Source: Gammaproteobacteria bacterium (GTDB taxonomy: Bacteria > Pseudomonadota > Gammaproteobacteria > Enterobacterales > Kangiellaceae). Taken from it: a stretch of 64,000 nt of DNA. The translations under genes were made by a program, and so were the position numbers. Under the pieces are notes generated by a model. The model was given only the letters and a program-made list of their open reading frames with translations, made no database searches and was not told the origin of the DNA. Below, piece after piece: positions 26,400 to 36,643 of the stretch (the stretch's first letter is position 1; each line of letters opens with the position of its first letter). The stretch covers positions 1-64,000 of the forward strand of contig JABXHY010000052.1 of NCBI GenBank assembly GCA_013373375.1. The letters run 5' to 3'.

Positions 26400-27029
26400 T
26401 CAGTCGATTTTAGATTCATCAGAGGCAAGAAGTATCGAGCGAATTTTTTCTGATACTGTCGACAAGTTTTCTTTTAAGGTTACTCCTGAGCGTTTTCTTG
26501 GCTTAAAGCTATGATCGCCATCGGTTACCCAGTGCAAATGTATGTTTTGCGGAAGCTTATAGTTCTTTATTTCGTCGGGAACACCAAAGGGATCTCGTTC
26601 TCCTTGAAAAATATGTATGGGCTTATGTGTCGAATACAAATGTTCTGTTCGTAAACTTTCGGGCTTTTTAGGGGGATGAAAAGGATAACCTAAGGCAACC
26701 ACGCCAGTAACGCTGGGCAAATGTGACAGCATAGATGCAACTCTTCCTCCCATTGACTTGCCGCCTATCCAAAGGCAAGACACATCCAGCGATTCGATCA
26801 CTTCAGTATAATAAGAGAGCAATAAAGGCATTTTGTCTGGTGGTCGACGCTTGCCGGTCTCAAGCATTTTTTCCATGTAAGGAAAGTTAAAACGAAGTAC
26901 ATCGATAGTTTGATTCGAGACATTGGCTTTTATTGCGCTTAAAAACTCTGAATGTGCACTTTCACCAGCACCATGAGCGAGCAGAAGTGTGCATTTTTTA
27001 CCTAGATCTTGTAAGTCAAATAACGACAT
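26400..27029 (-). CDS. Alpha/beta hydrolase (dienelactone-hydrolase/KANL3-Tex30-like)
   Basis: A 209-residue cytoplasmic alpha/beta hydrolase. The catalytic triad candidates are Ser in GGKSMGGR (about residue 93), Asp in GERDPFG (about 150) and His in DGDHSFKPRK (about 177). The N-terminal LLAHGAGE oxyanion loop and the PFHPPKKPE insertion resemble the KANL3/Tex30-type group found in many bacteria. The natural substrate is not known. It stands alone, convergent with the frames following pstS. Confidence 0.75.
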   Translation of the reverse strand: MSLFDLQDLGKKCTLLLAHGAGESAHSEFLSAIKANVSNQTIDVLRFNFPYMEKMLETGKRRPPDKMPLLLSYYTEVIESLDVSCLWIGGKSMGGRVASMLSHLPSVTGVVALGYPFHPPKKPESLRTEHLYSTHKPIHIFQGERDPFGVPDEIKNYKLPQNIHLHWVTDGDHSFKPRKRSGVTLKENLSTVSEKIRSILLASDESKID

Positions 27030-27191
27030 AATAGCGCCTATTAGTATCTCGCAAAGTAATAAAAAACGAATTTCTATCCTGTTATCCGCATTTTTTCACC
27101 GACCATCGCTGATAAATGGATTTTTTTGTGCCAGAATGGATAAGATATGCTGGTACAAATGGAATTTCGTATAAGTATATAACAGGGTAGG

Positions 27192-27425
27192 ATGAGTAAC
27201 ATGAGGTCTTTGTTAATGGCAAAAACACCAGACACATTCTTTTCAGAAATGAATGGTGAACGATGCTACGTCGGACCAGAACGTCGGGTCGATCGTCGTC
27301 GTACGAATAACAACCGAAGATTGGAATCACTTTTGAATGATTTTGGGCTCGATCGTCGTATTGCGCGCGAAAGAAGAAAAAGAAGTACTTCTTGGTTGAT
27401 CATGCCAAACGCGGCAAATTCGTAG
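27192..27425 (+). CDS. Small Arg-rich protein
   Basis: A 77-residue protein with the motif GPERRVDRRRTNNNRR and a later DRRIARERRKR. Arg-rich GPERR-type tracts occur in many gammaproteobacterial regulatory proteins and may bind RNA or nucleotide, but no function is established here. In-frame ATGs at 27192 and 27201 are both possible. Followed by a non-coding 108-base gap. Confidence 0.55.
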   Translation: MSNMRSLLMAKTPDTFFSEMNGERCYVGPERRVDRRRTNNNRRLESLLNDFGLDRRIARERRKRSTSWLIMPNAANS

Positions 27426-27533
27426 TTTAAATCAGCCGCTCTAATTTTGAGCGGACCTTAATTCTCATAAAGCGAATACATTTCGACCTGTGTACCTTTC
27501 TCTCCGTTTTTATCATCTTACTTTTTTCATCAA

Positions 27534-28433
27534 ATGAACATCAATTTCCCCTCACCATTGCAAACCATTCTATTACCCAAAGAATTAGCGATTGGAAGTT
27601 TGATGGTAAAGAGAGATGACCTTCTTCACTCGGAAATTTCTGGTAACAAGGCTCGTAAGTTATTAGACATTATTAAGTTACCCGAGGCAGAGTTACCTGA
27701 GAGAATTGTTACCATGGGTGGTAATCGATCGAATTACTTGCATGCTCTTGCTTATCTTTGTTGTAAAAGAAACATTCCATTAAAAGCCATTATTCGGGGA
27801 CATGAACCTACCGAATACCATAAGACTCTCAGTGATCTAGTGCGTTGGCGCTGTGAAATCGAGTTTGTCGATAAACTTAAATTTAGAGATCTTAGGGACA
27901 ACTCTAATGCGATGAAGGACTTGTTATCACAAGATAATGTTCTTTGGCTTCCTGAGGGTGGTTCCACTTTATCTGCTATAAATGCTCTGGCCAGCGGTGT
28001 GCATGAAATAGGTGCGGTTGTCGAAAATGAACCTGATTATATTTTCGTGCCCGTAGGAACCGGCGCAACTTTTCTCGGAATAGTAAAAGGCGTTATTGAT
28101 TTAAAGTGGCAAACCAAGGTTGTGGGAGTAGTCGCGATAAAAGATGCGAGTTATCTGCGAAACTGGATTGATGATTGGGCCAACACACTAGTAATCGATT
28201 GGGAATCACACGGTCAATTAGAACATTCATTTGCCGAAGCTGGTTTCGGAAAAATAAATCCTTCTCTACTAGAGCGACAATTAAAGTATGAGCACTTGCT
28301 TTCCTGTTTACTAGAGCCTGTCTATACGACGAAAACTATGGATGCATTAATGGCTTTTGCTGAGAGGGGGCTACTAAAGAACTCTGATGTTGTAGTGTGG
28401 CATACGGGGGGATTACAAGGTAGAGTCAATTAA
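27534..28433 (+). CDS. PLP-dependent ACC deaminase / D-cysteine desulfhydrase family protein
   Basis: A 299-residue fold-type II PLP enzyme of the family that includes 1-aminocyclopropane-1-carboxylate deaminase and D-cysteine desulfhydrase. Seen: VKRDDLLH, the PLP-lysine in SGNKARKL (about residue 39), MGGNRSNYLHALA (usual GGxQSNHxR) and VGTGATFLGIVKG near the phosphate site. Substrate choice cannot be told; the Asn-Tyr in place of the typical Asn-His in the serine loop is a difference to note. A second short gene-free gap follows before the propeller protein. Confidence 0.8.
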   Translation: MNINFPSPLQTILLPKELAIGSLMVKRDDLLHSEISGNKARKLLDIIKLPEAELPERIVTMGGNRSNYLHALAYLCCKRNIPLKAIIRGHEPTEYHKTLSDLVRWRCEIEFVDKLKFRDLRDNSNAMKDLLSQDNVLWLPEGGSTLSAINALASGVHEIGAVVENEPDYIFVPVGTGATFLGIVKGVIDLKWQTKVVGVVAIKDASYLRNWIDDWANTLVIDWESHGQLEHSFAEAGFGKINPSLLERQLKYEHLLSCLLEPVYTTKTMDALMAFAERGLLKNSDVVVWHTGGLQGRVN

Positions 28434-28529
28434 TGTTTTTTATAGTTAAAACACAATGAATTGGCGGTTTTGTTGTATATTGCTTACACTTAATTTTTGC
28501 GAACGATAAAAATTAAAATAGTCGATCAA

Positions 28530-31500
28530 ATGCGAAATAAAAACTCTCTGCAATCTTCTTATTGCCTTAGCTCCAAGGCTCAAAATATTTGCTCCTTATT
28601 TATCCTTTTATCATGTTTATTTATGGCAACTACCGCAGATAGTTATGACTTCCGGTTTGAGAAGCAAGTTATAGGCGTTGAGTCAGGTCTTCCACAGTCG
28701 ACAGTACGCGCCGTTACTCAAGATGAGCATGGACTGCTCTACTTTGCAACGGATGATGGAGTCTCTCGATATAATGGTGTTTCACATTTCTTGATACATG
28801 AGCAATTGACGGAGGAGCGTAAGCTTTTCAGTTTTTCTGATGTCTGTGCAATAGAAGACGGTGTTGTTGCAACTTCCTTTGATGGTGGTTTTTTGATTTA
28901 CAATCATCAAAAGAACCGTGCAAGAGAAGTTATTTTAGTTGATTTATTAGGAAAAGACTCTGGAAGAAGAGCCGTCGGATGCTCAGTAGATCTGGTGAGT
29001 GGATGGATATGGATAGTAAGTGATAAAAGCGTTTTTGCTATCGATCAAACAAGCATTCAACTTAGTGAAGATGCTCCATCGGTAATTTCCATCTCGACGT
29101 TTAAAGATATTAATCAAGAGAAACTCATCATCAACAAGTCAAGAACGGTAAATAACCGAATTTACTTGGCAACCTCATCAGGAGTATGGCAACACAGTAA
29201 CCAGCAATTCAACGAAATGATTGAATTGCCAAAAGAAATTAGAAATGTCGTTGACATCTCGGTGTCAGAATCATCGCTTTGGGTGGTGACAGATTATCAA
29301 TTGCTTTATTACCAATTACACAATGGCCATTGGACTATCGAAGAAAGTAGTATCGTAAATGAATTCAATAAAATCGCAAAAAATGAAACGCTAAAGGTTA
29401 TTTTTAGAGAAAATGCTGAACGTCTTTGGGTGGGTAGCGAAACAAAAGGATTGTTTTTGCTGGATCTAAAAGAAGGCAATGTTGACTCAGTGCACCGAGA
29501 TAATTCTTTGTTGTCGATACCTGATAATCATATTTCGTCAATTTATAAAACTTCAGATGGCGTTATGTGGTTAGGTACCTGGTTATCGGGCGTCGTACAA
29601 TTAAGATTTCCAACTAGTGGTTTTAATATTAAAACGTCATTTCACACTCAAGAATCGGTGGTTTCATTACCTAGTATTCGCTCGATTTTTAGATCAAGTC
29701 AGGGAGAGTGGCTAATTGGAACAGATGAAGACGGTCTATTAGTCGGAAATACCTTGTACTCAGACTTCCAAATATTTAACCGCTCAACCAGTCCAGCTCT
29801 TCCTTCGGATAGTGTGCGAGTCATTTCACAAGTAGACGAAGAACAATTTTTGTTAGGTACAGAAAGCGGAGCGGGCTATTTTAACCTGGAACAAGGATTT
29901 ACTGCTTTCTCAGGAGTCGATCAACCTATTTCTGAAATTATTATTAATACAGCCAGCAAGAAAAAAATTCCGGCGTTTGTATTAGATACGACAGAACGAT
30001 ATGTTGGTAAGCGGATTCGCGACATACACATCGACAAACAACAGCAACTTTGGATAGGCACTTACGATAAAGGCCTTTTCTTTAAAGGAAAAGACGATAC
30101 TCAATTTCAGCAAGTGAGTTTGCTTGAGCCTGAGTTGACGGATCCCATTACAAGCATTAAGCAGTTTTCGCCTGACCAACTCTGGGTTGCAACCGATAAC
30201 TCTGGTGTATACATTATTTCCAGTAATACAAAAAAAGTAGTTAAACATTTTCACGCAGAAAATCAGGAAAGAACACGTACTCCTGGTAACTCAATTTGGG
30301 CCATTCACAGACAATCTGATTCTCACTTTTGGCTGGGGAGTTATGGCCAAGGTCTCGCTGAATTGAATATTAATTCGGGTGTATTTAAATATTATGATTC
30401 AGAAGTGGGGTTACCCAACAATGTCGTTTATTGCATTATTGACGACGATTTAGGTTATTTATGGATGAGTACCAACAGAGGGTTAGCTCGATTGCATCGC
30501 AAATCGGGACAAATCCATTCTTTTTATAAAACACATGGGTTGACGCATGATGAGTTTAATTCGGGAGCGTGTTTTAAATCACCGCAAGGGAATATTTACT
30601 TTGGTGCGTTACAAGGATTGGTTGAGGTTATTCCTAAAGAAGTGCCGAAAAACTCATTAGAGTTTAAAACTCTTGTTGATGATGTGAAGATTAATGGAAC
30701 AACCATATTAAAAGGAGATAAGGCTTATGAGTTTTCTGGCGCTATTTTTGAAATGGATAAATTAACAGTTGCAGAAAACTATCAACGACTTGAATTTTCT
30801 TTTGCCACAACAGAATTTCGCAATGTTGGCGATAATGAATTCAAATACCGCTTATTGGGTTATGATGAAACATGGCGGCACACGGATTTAAATGTCAATT
30901 CAATCAGTTACAATAATTTGGCGGCAGGAAATTATCGTCTCGAAGTGTTTTCTAAAAACTCAAATGGATTATGGAAAAATAAACCGATTGCTATCGATAT
31001 TTACTTACTGCCTCCATGGTATAAATCTGGGTGGGCCTACATTGCTTATTTATTACTATTTGCCAGTGCACTATTGGCATGTGTAGAGTTATTTAATCGC
31101 TATCGAAAACGAAATAAAGAAATGTTATCGAACCTTCATTATATGGTCGACAAGCGAACTCAGGAGCTCAAGTCAAAAAACAAACAATTAGAAGATTTAA
31201 ACAGAGAGCTTCAGATTGCAAATGGCAAATTACAGAAAGTCAGTTTGACGGACCCAATGACGGGATTAGGTAACCGTAGAATGTTACACCAATTTTTGGA
31301 ACGTGATATTGGATACGTTAATAGAGCATACCTAGGATTGAAACCGGACTTCTCTAATTTAAAAGAAGTTAAACAGCACGACTTAATTTTCTTTCTTATT
31401 GATATCGATAACTTCAAGCAAATAAACGATCAGTTCGGTCATACCGTTGGCGATCGCGTTTTGATTGAGGTGAGTAATGTTTTAAGTGAAATGAGTCGAG

Positions 31501-31934
31501 AAATTGATTTGCTAATTCGTTACGGCGGAGAAGAGTTTTTGTTGGTAATGCGCGATACACCGCGTAATGAAGCCAGTGCGATTGCTCAGCGAATACTAAA
31601 TGCTATGAGTGGGCATATTTTTTCTTTGAACATTAATCAAAACATTCCGATCACATGCTCAATTGGATTTGCACCATATCCTTTCAGCGCATACTTTCCA
31701 TCTCAATTGTTAGCTGAGCAAGTCATTCAAATTGCTGATTTCTGTTTGTATACAGCTAAATCAAGCGGTCGCAATTGCAGTGTAAGTTTGATGGGTGAGT
31801 ATACGGATAAAGTTATTGAGTTGAGTGACATATTAGGGAATACAGATACTTTGGTTGATGACGGAACTTTAACTTTGCTATCAACTCGTAGTCGAGAGCA
31901 AATAGTGTGGCCAGATAAATCGGTAAGTGATTAA
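28530..31934 (+). CDS. Two-component-type beta-propeller sensor with GGDEF domain
   Basis: A 1,134-residue membrane protein beginning, after a signal sequence ending about residue 45 (ADSYDF), with a periplasmic propeller of Reg_prop-type repeats (DEHGLLYFATDDGVSRYN, TSDGVMWLGTWLSGVVQL, LWIGTYDKGLF, LWVATDNSGVY and others). A Y_Y_Y-type domain (near SFATTEF and YRLLGYDETW), one membrane helix (about residues 835-855), a short coiled coil and a GGDEF domain follow. The active site reads RYGGEEF, with an REID inhibitory-site motif 5 residues before it, so it should make c-di-GMP and be feedback-inhibited. A TTG at 28497 is an alternative start; I prefer the ATG at 28530. The ligand is unknown. 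Confidence 0.88.
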   Translation: MRNKNSLQSSYCLSSKAQNICSLFILLSCLFMATTADSYDFRFEKQVIGVESGLPQSTVRAVTQDEHGLLYFATDDGVSRYNGVSHFLIHEQLTEERKLFSFSDVCAIEDGVVATSFDGGFLIYNHQKNRAREVILVDLLGKDSGRRAVGCSVDLVSGWIWIVSDKSVFAIDQTSIQLSEDAPSVISISTFKDINQEKLIINKSRTVNNRIYLATSSGVWQHSNQQFNEMIELPKEIRNVVDISVSESSLWVVTDYQLLYYQLHNGHWTIEESSIVNEFNKIAKNETLKVIFRENAERLWVGSETKGLFLLDLKEGNVDSVHRDNSLLSIPDNHISSIYKTSDGVMWLGTWLSGVVQLRFPTSGFNIKTSFHTQESVVSLPSIRSIFRSSQGEWLIGTDEDGLLVGNTLYSDFQIFNRSTSPALPSDSVRVISQVDEEQFLLGTESGAGYFNLEQGFTAFSGVDQPISEIIINTASKKKIPAFVLDTTERYVGKRIRDIHIDKQQQLWIGTYDKGLFFKGKDDTQFQQVSLLEPELTDPITSIKQFSPDQLWVATDNSGVYIISSNTKKVVKHFHAENQERTRTPGNSIWAIHRQSDSHFWLGSYGQGLAELNINSGVFKYYDSEVGLPNNVVYCIIDDDLGYLWMSTNRGLARLHRKSGQIHSFYKTHGLTHDEFNSGACFKSPQGNIYFGALQGLVEVIPKEVPKNSLEFKTLVDDVKINGTTILKGDKAYEFSGAIFEMDKLTVAENYQRLEFSFATTEFRNVGDNEFKYRLLGYDETWRHTDLNVNSISYNNLAAGNYRLEVFSKNSNGLWKNKPIAIDIYLLPPWYKSGWAYIAYLLLFASALLACVELFNRYRKRNKEMLSNLHYMVDKRTQELKSKNKQLEDLNRELQIANGKLQKVSLTDPMTGLGNRRMLHQFLERDIGYVNRAYLGLKPDFSNLKEVKQHDLIFFLIDIDNFKQINDQFGHTVGDRVLIEVSNVLSEMSREIDLLIRYGGEEFLLVMRDTPRNEASAIAQRILNAMSGHIFSLNINQNIPITCSIGFAPYPFSAYFPSQLLAEQVIQIADFCLYTAKSSGRNCSVSLMGEYTDKVIELSDILGNTDTLVDDGTLTLLSTRSREQIVWPDKSVSD

Positions 31935-31989
31935 TTGAGCTGATAAACTGTGCTGATCTGTTAGGTGAAAAAACAGAAGTCTTCTCACC

Positions 31990-33273
31990 TTATGCCTGAG
32001 TGTTCTGTTTCCAATCTAAATGAAACTTAACACTTTTTATTAAATTGCCTTTGATTTGTAAAATTTCAATTGGATACTCTTCAAGTTTCAAACCTGTGCC
32101 AGGTTGAGGAATCGTTTCCAGATACTCAATAATTAATCCACTTAGAGTTTTTGGCCCATCTGTTGGCAAGTCAATATGCAAGGTGCGATTGAGATCTCGA
32201 ATTGTCACTGTTCCGTCAACCATAAAGCTTCCATCGGCCTGAGGATGGATATCTTTTGATGTGGTAGCGGCATAGTCGGTAGTAAATTCTCCGACTATTT
32301 CTTCTAGAATGTCTTCGATAGTGACTAACCCTTGAATATCACCATATTCGTCGACAACCAAACCAATACGTTGACGCTTACGTTGGAATTTTAATAGTTG
32401 AGTATTGAGTGGTGTGCCTTCTGGAACAAAATAAACTGGCGTCATATATTCGCGAATAGTATCTTTTGTTATATCGGCGATATCTTTACTCATCATATTG
32501 GCAATATGACGCGCGTGAAGCATTCCCTTCACTCTGTCAATACTGTCTTGATAAACCGGAAGACGAGTGTGCTGAGTGTTGCGAAGCTGATTTAAAATAT
32601 CATCAAGATTTTCATCAAGATCGATTCCTGTAATTTCATTTTTTGGAACCATAATATCTTCGACAGTTGCATGCTCAAGATCCAAAATACTCAGTAGCAT
32701 CTTTTGATGGCGTTTCGGAATCATTCCTCCTGCTTCGTTAACGACCGTTCGTAATTCTTCTGTGCTTAGGTGATCATCTTGAGAATCAGCAACTTTTATT
32801 CCAAACAAACGTAACATGCCGTTCGATAAAAAATTAACGAATACCACGAGAGGAGAAAGCAGTTTTAGTAGCGGCGTTAAAATAAAAGAGGCCGGAAACG
32901 CAATTTTTTCTGGATGAATCGCCGCGAGAGTTTTTGGCGTAACTTCAGCAAATAATAAGAACATAACGGTGAGAGGAATAGGTAATACCGCGACGCCGTA
33001 ATCCCCCCATAATCTCATAGCGATAACATTCGCGACTAAAGTCGCAAGGATATTAACCAAATTATTGCCAATTAAGATGACGCCGATAAGTCTATCAGGC
33101 CGAGATAATAACTTGCTGGCAAGATTTGCTGCGCGATGATGACTTTTGGCCAGGTGCTTTAATCGATATCGATTAAGCGACATCATTCCGGTTTCGGAGC
33201 TGGAAAAAAATGCAGAAAGAAACAGCAATCCAAATAGAAGTAGCGTCAGGCTACTCGTTGATAGGTCGTCCAA
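31990..33273 (-). CDS. CNNM/CorC-type transporter-associated membrane protein (HlyC/CorC)
   Basis: A 427-residue protein: DUF21/CNNM membrane domain with about three or four helices in the first 170 residues (starts after SSETGMMSLNRYRL), a CBS-domain pair (about 190-330, IMVPKNEITG and GLVVDEYGDIQGLVTIEDIL) and a CorC/HlyC C-terminal domain. Homologues (YfjD-type in E. coli) are linked to magnesium or cobalt efflux. It is downstream of the CcsA-like gene on the same strand, a conserved pair upstream of ffh. Role inferred from family. Confidence 0.85.
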   Translation of the reverse strand: MDDLSTSSLTLLLFGLLFLSAFFSSSETGMMSLNRYRLKHLAKSHHRAANLASKLLSRPDRLIGVILIGNNLVNILATLVANVIAMRLWGDYGVAVLPIPLTVMFLLFAEVTPKTLAAIHPEKIAFPASFILTPLLKLLSPLVVFVNFLSNGMLRLFGIKVADSQDDHLSTEELRTVVNEAGGMIPKRHQKMLLSILDLEHATVEDIMVPKNEITGIDLDENLDDILNQLRNTQHTRLPVYQDSIDRVKGMLHARHIANMMSKDIADITKDTIREYMTPVYFVPEGTPLNTQLLKFQRKRQRIGLVVDEYGDIQGLVTIEDILEEIVGEFTTDYAATTSKDIHPQADGSFMVDGTVTIRDLNRTLHIDLPTDGPKTLSGLIIEYLETIPQPGTGLKLEEYPIEILQIKGNLIKSVKFHLDWKQNTQA

Positions 33274-33334
33274 ATATGAAGTGTCTCTTTTTGATTAATA
33301 AAGAACGTCAGGTGAAACCGTATTATAAAAAATT

Positions 33335-34138
33335 TCAGGCGAGAATCAACTCAACTACAAGTTTACTGCCAAAGTAACCGATAGCTAGCAGTACGAAGCC
33401 GCCAAGCGTCCATTTTGCCGCTATTGCCCCACGCCAGCCTTTCCATTGGTGCCCAATCAGTAATGTTGCAAAAACTACCCAGGCCATGCTTGATAAGATT
33501 GACTTATGTAGAGGTTGCGATGTCCAGGCATCTTTTAGCCAAAAGACTGCCAATATCATTGCCAGCGTCATTGCAAAAAAGCCAAGGGCAAGTAATTGAA
33601 ACTGGAACCGCTCTAAGCTTTGCAGTGGTGGAAAGTAAGAAGGGACATGGGTTGGATGACTGCGCAACTTGGCGTCTGCAATCAAGACTAACAAGGCTTG
33701 AACGGCTGCAAGCAGCAGAAACCCAGTTCCTGTAATAGCGGCAATGATGTGAGTCAGGCTAACAGGACCTATTTGTAAATGATTTGGCCCACCTGTCGGA
33801 TACATCATCCCGAGCATCGTTGATGTCGCAGCAAATGCACTGATTATGGCGAGGATTAAGGTAATATTTTGCCGAAGTGAATTGACCATCAGTACGAGCA
33901 GTGCAAGCCAGTTGGTCAGGCTCAACATATTAAAGAGTGAAAGACTATGCGGACCGCGACCATCGATGATTAGATACAAATAAAAGGCATGGGCTGCGAT
34001 GGCGGAGAGCGCGAATAGATTCAGGCCACCTTGTTGTCGACCACTGCGCAGCGTTAAAATGCTCGAAAGAAAGGTTATGAAGTATAGGCAAACGGTAAAA
34101 ATGCCACTTATCGTCAGTGGTGAAAGTATTTGATCCAT
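33335..34138 (-). CDS. CcsA/CcmC-type cytochrome c assembly family membrane protein (YpjD-like)
   Basis: A 267-residue integral membrane protein with about seven or eight helices. The family-typical stretches include GPVSLTHIIAA with a conserved His and KSILSSMAWVVFATLLIGHQWKGWRG with two more conserved His positions. Members bind or transfer heme in cytochrome c maturation, but this short YpjD-like type is found beside ffh in many gammaproteobacteria without a proven role. It is divergent from ffh with 115 bases between. Confidence 0.8.
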   Translation of the reverse strand: MDQILSPLTISGIFTVCLYFITFLSSILTLRSGRQQGGLNLFALSAIAAHAFYLYLIIDGRGPHSLSLFNMLSLTNWLALLVLMVNSLRQNITLILAIISAFAATSTMLGMMYPTGGPNHLQIGPVSLTHIIAAITGTGFLLLAAVQALLVLIADAKLRSHPTHVPSYFPPLQSLERFQFQLLALGFFAMTLAMILAVFWLKDAWTSQPLHKSILSSMAWVVFATLLIGHQWKGWRGAIAAKWTLGGFVLLAIGYFGSKLVVELILA

Positions 34139-34253
34139 TGCGTCCTTCAGAGATTCGAATTATTTCGCGCAGTGAAAAGGTATAAGCGCCTTGAATTTCT
34201 GTCTATAATACCGACCTTTATCTGTAATCATCAATAATCAAAGAGAATTTTTC

Positions 34254-35642
34254 ATGTTTGATAACTTAAGTGAACGCCTCAGTCGCACTCTTAAAGCCAT
34301 TAGTGGTAAAGGGCGTATCACAGAAGACAATATCAAAGAAACTCTAAGGGAAGTTAGAATGGCCTTACTTGAGGCCGACGTAGCTTTACCTGTAGTTAAA
34401 GATTTTATTGAAGCGATCAAAAGCCGGGCACTTGGACAAGAGGTGTCTACCAGTTTATCGCCTGGCCAGGCATTTATAAAAATCGTAAACGATGAACTGG
34501 TTAAAGCGATGGGTGCTGCAAATGATGCACTTGATCTGGCTGCTCAACCCCCAGCGGTAATCTTAATGGCTGGTTTACAGGGCGCGGGTAAAACCACCAG
34601 CACCGGTAAGTTAGCGAAATATCTCGCTGAGCGAGAGAAAAAGTCAGTATTAGTAGTGAGTGCCGACGTCTATCGCCCGGCAGCTATAAAACAGCTGGAA
34701 ACAGTCGCCGGACAGGTTGGCGCGGAATTTTTCCCAAGCAGTACAGAGCAAAAACCAATTGATATCGCAAACGCCGCGATACAACATGCGAAAAAGAGTT
34801 TTAAAGATGTGGTAATCGTGGATACAGCGGGTCGACTTGCTGTTGATGATGCCATGATGGAAGAGATTAAGTCGCTTCACAAAGCTATTTCACCAGTCGA
34901 GACGCTCTTTGTTGTAGACAGTATGACCGGACAAGATGCCGCGAATACCGCAAAAGCATTTAATGATGCGTTAGCACTTACCGGTGTTATTCTGACCAAA
35001 GCTGACGGCGACGCGCGAGGTGGTGCGGCACTTTCAATCCGACACATTACTGGGAAACCGATTAAGTTTCTTGGGATGGGGGAAAAACTGGACGCACTTG
35101 AGCCATTTCATCCCGATCGTGTAGCGTCTCGAATTCTCGGAATGGGCGATGTACTGTCGCTGATAGAAGAGGTCGAGCGAAAGGTCGATAAGAAAAAAGC
35201 AGAAAAGTTAGCAAAAAAGGTCATCAAAGGAAAAGGTTTTGATTTAGAAGACTTTCGTGAACAGCTGGTACAAATGAAAAATATGGGTGGCATGGCTGGA
35301 TTAATGGACAAGCTGCCTGGCATGGGACAAATTCCAGAAGCAGCAAAAGCTCAGATGATGAACGATAAGCCTACCATCCAAATGGAAGCGATTATTAACT
35401 CCATGACACAACACGAGCGAGCGCACCCTGACCTTATAAAAGGATCTCGAAAGCGTCGAATTGCAGCTGGCTCTGGAACTCAAATTCAAGATGTTAACCG
35501 CCTTTTAAAACAATTTAAGCAAATGCAGAAAATGATGAAAAAAATGAAAGGCAAAGGCGGCATGATGAAGATGATGAGAGGCATGAAGGGCATGATGCCT
35601 CCTGGCGGTGGTTTCCCTCCTTTTGGCGGCGGAATGCGTTAG
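34254..35642 (+). CDS. ffh: Signal recognition particle protein Ffh
   Basis: A 462-residue GTPase that binds 4.5S RNA and targets nascent membrane proteins to FtsY and SecYEG. N and G domains: the P-loop GLQGAGKTT (about residue 107), VDTAGR, TKADGDARGG. The M domain is methionine-rich with LDKLPGMGQIP and ends in a Met/Lys/Gly-rich tail with many MKGMKGMMPPGG elements. The rpsP-rimM-trmD-rplS genes follow on the same strand. Divergent from the CcsA-like gene. Confidence 0.97.
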   Translation: MFDNLSERLSRTLKAISGKGRITEDNIKETLREVRMALLEADVALPVVKDFIEAIKSRALGQEVSTSLSPGQAFIKIVNDELVKAMGAANDALDLAAQPPAVILMAGLQGAGKTTSTGKLAKYLAEREKKSVLVVSADVYRPAAIKQLETVAGQVGAEFFPSSTEQKPIDIANAAIQHAKKSFKDVVIVDTAGRLAVDDAMMEEIKSLHKAISPVETLFVVDSMTGQDAANTAKAFNDALALTGVILTKADGDARGGAALSIRHITGKPIKFLGMGEKLDALEPFHPDRVASRILGMGDVLSLIEEVERKVDKKKAEKLAKKVIKGKGFDLEDFREQLVQMKNMGGMAGLMDKLPGMGQIPEAAKAQMMNDKPTIQMEAIINSMTQHERAHPDLIKGSRKRRIAAGSGTQIQDVNRLLKQFKQMQKMMKKMKGKGGMMKMMRGMKGMMPPGGGFPPFGGGMR

Positions 35643-35730
35643 TAAATACTTACAAAGGATAAATTAAACGCGATTTTCAAGCAAAAATGTCAGTTGTTCA
35701 AAAATAACCCGCTATTTGCCATGAAAAAGG

Positions 35731-35759
35731 TTTCCAAACGGTCGTTTTGGCGCTAAAAT
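35731..35759 (+). promoter_or_regulatory. Candidate sigma-70 promoter of the rpsP operon
   Basis: TTTCCA (35731-35736), a 17-base spacer and TAAAAT (35754-35759) lie about 90 bases before the rpsP start. The -35 matches 4 of 6. Seen directly; activity inferred. Confidence 0.45.
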
Positions 35760-35849
35760 GCGCGTCCTTTAAATTCAGGGCAATATTAATTTGTCCTTAA
35801 ATAAGACTAATACCGCGAGATGCGGGTAACATTAGAGGATTTCAAACGC

Positions 35850-36098
35850 ATGGTTACCATTCGTTTAGCACGTGGTGGCTCTAAGAAGCGCCCATTTTAT
35901 CATGTTGTAGTTGCAGACCAACGTTGCAAGCGCGACGGTCGTTTTATTGAGCGTATTGGCTTTTTCAACCCTGTTGCAAAAGGTCAAGAAGAGAAGCTTC
36001 GTTTAGATCTAGAGCGAGTTGAGCACTGGACAGGCAAAGGCGCTCAAACTAGCACTCGAGTTGCGCAATTAATCAAAACTGCTCGTAAAGCTGCATAA
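35850..36098 (+). CDS. rpsP: 30S ribosomal protein S16
   Basis: An 82-residue protein with the S16 core: [23 protein letters not shown], the RRDGRFIE-like [17 protein letters not shown] stretch and an Arg/Lys-rich end. It is a small-subunit assembly protein. The ATG at 35850 has GAGG about 11 bases before it. An upstream in-frame ATG at 35820 makes an unsupported 10-residue extension. First gene of the rpsP-rimM-trmD-rplS operon. Confidence 0.95.
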   Translation: MVTIRLARGGSKKRPFYHVVVADQRCKRDGRFIERIGFFNPVAKGQEEKLRLDLERVEHWTGKGAQTSTRVAQLIKTARKAA

Positions 36099-36112
36099 TA
36101 GTGGTTTGAGTG

Positions 36113-36643
36113 ATGGCCGAAGAAATTGTCGTTGTTGGCAAAATAACTTCGGCTTTCGGTGTGAAAGGCGGAGTAAAGGTGTTTTCGTACACTAAACCTC
36201 GCTTGAATATCGTAAATTACGACCCTTGGTTTTTAAAAGTTGAGGGTGATTGGCGCGAGTTTAAGGGTGTTAAAGGGCGTCAACAAGGTAAGTCAATTGC
36301 AGTCGAACTGCACGGTGTCGAAGATAGAAATGCAGCTGAAAAGCTGTCAGGCACTTTGATTGGCATTACCAGTGAGCAATTGCCGGAACTGAATGACGAT
36401 GAGTTTTACTGGCGTGATCTTGAGGGGATGTCTGTTATAAACCTTCAGGATGTACCTTTTGGAAAAGTCAGTCATCTGATTGAAACCGGTTCAAACGATG
36501 TTTTGGTTGTTCACGAAACGGCTGCAGAAAGAGAGGAAGGCAAAAAGCGAAAAGAGCGAATGATTCCTTTTACTAAACAAGCCGTTATCGATATAGATAA
36601 AGAAAGTCGTATCATTACCGTAGATTGGGATGCAGACTTTTAA
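36113..36643 (+). CDS. rimM: Ribosome maturation factor RimM
   Basis: A 176-residue 30S assembly factor that binds S19. The N-terminal beta barrel has [20 protein letters not shown] and the C-terminal PRC-barrel has the [13 protein letters not shown] start and the [11 protein letters not shown] end. Start at the ATG at 36113; a GTG lies just before it. It overlaps trmD by 14 bases, a typical translational coupling. Confidence 0.95.
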   Translation: MAEEIVVVGKITSAFGVKGGVKVFSYTKPRLNIVNYDPWFLKVEGDWREFKGVKGRQQGKSIAVELHGVEDRNAAEKLSGTLIGITSEQLPELNDDEFYWRDLEGMSVINLQDVPFGKVSHLIETGSNDVLVVHETAAEREEGKKRKERMIPFTKQAVIDIDKESRIITVDWDADF

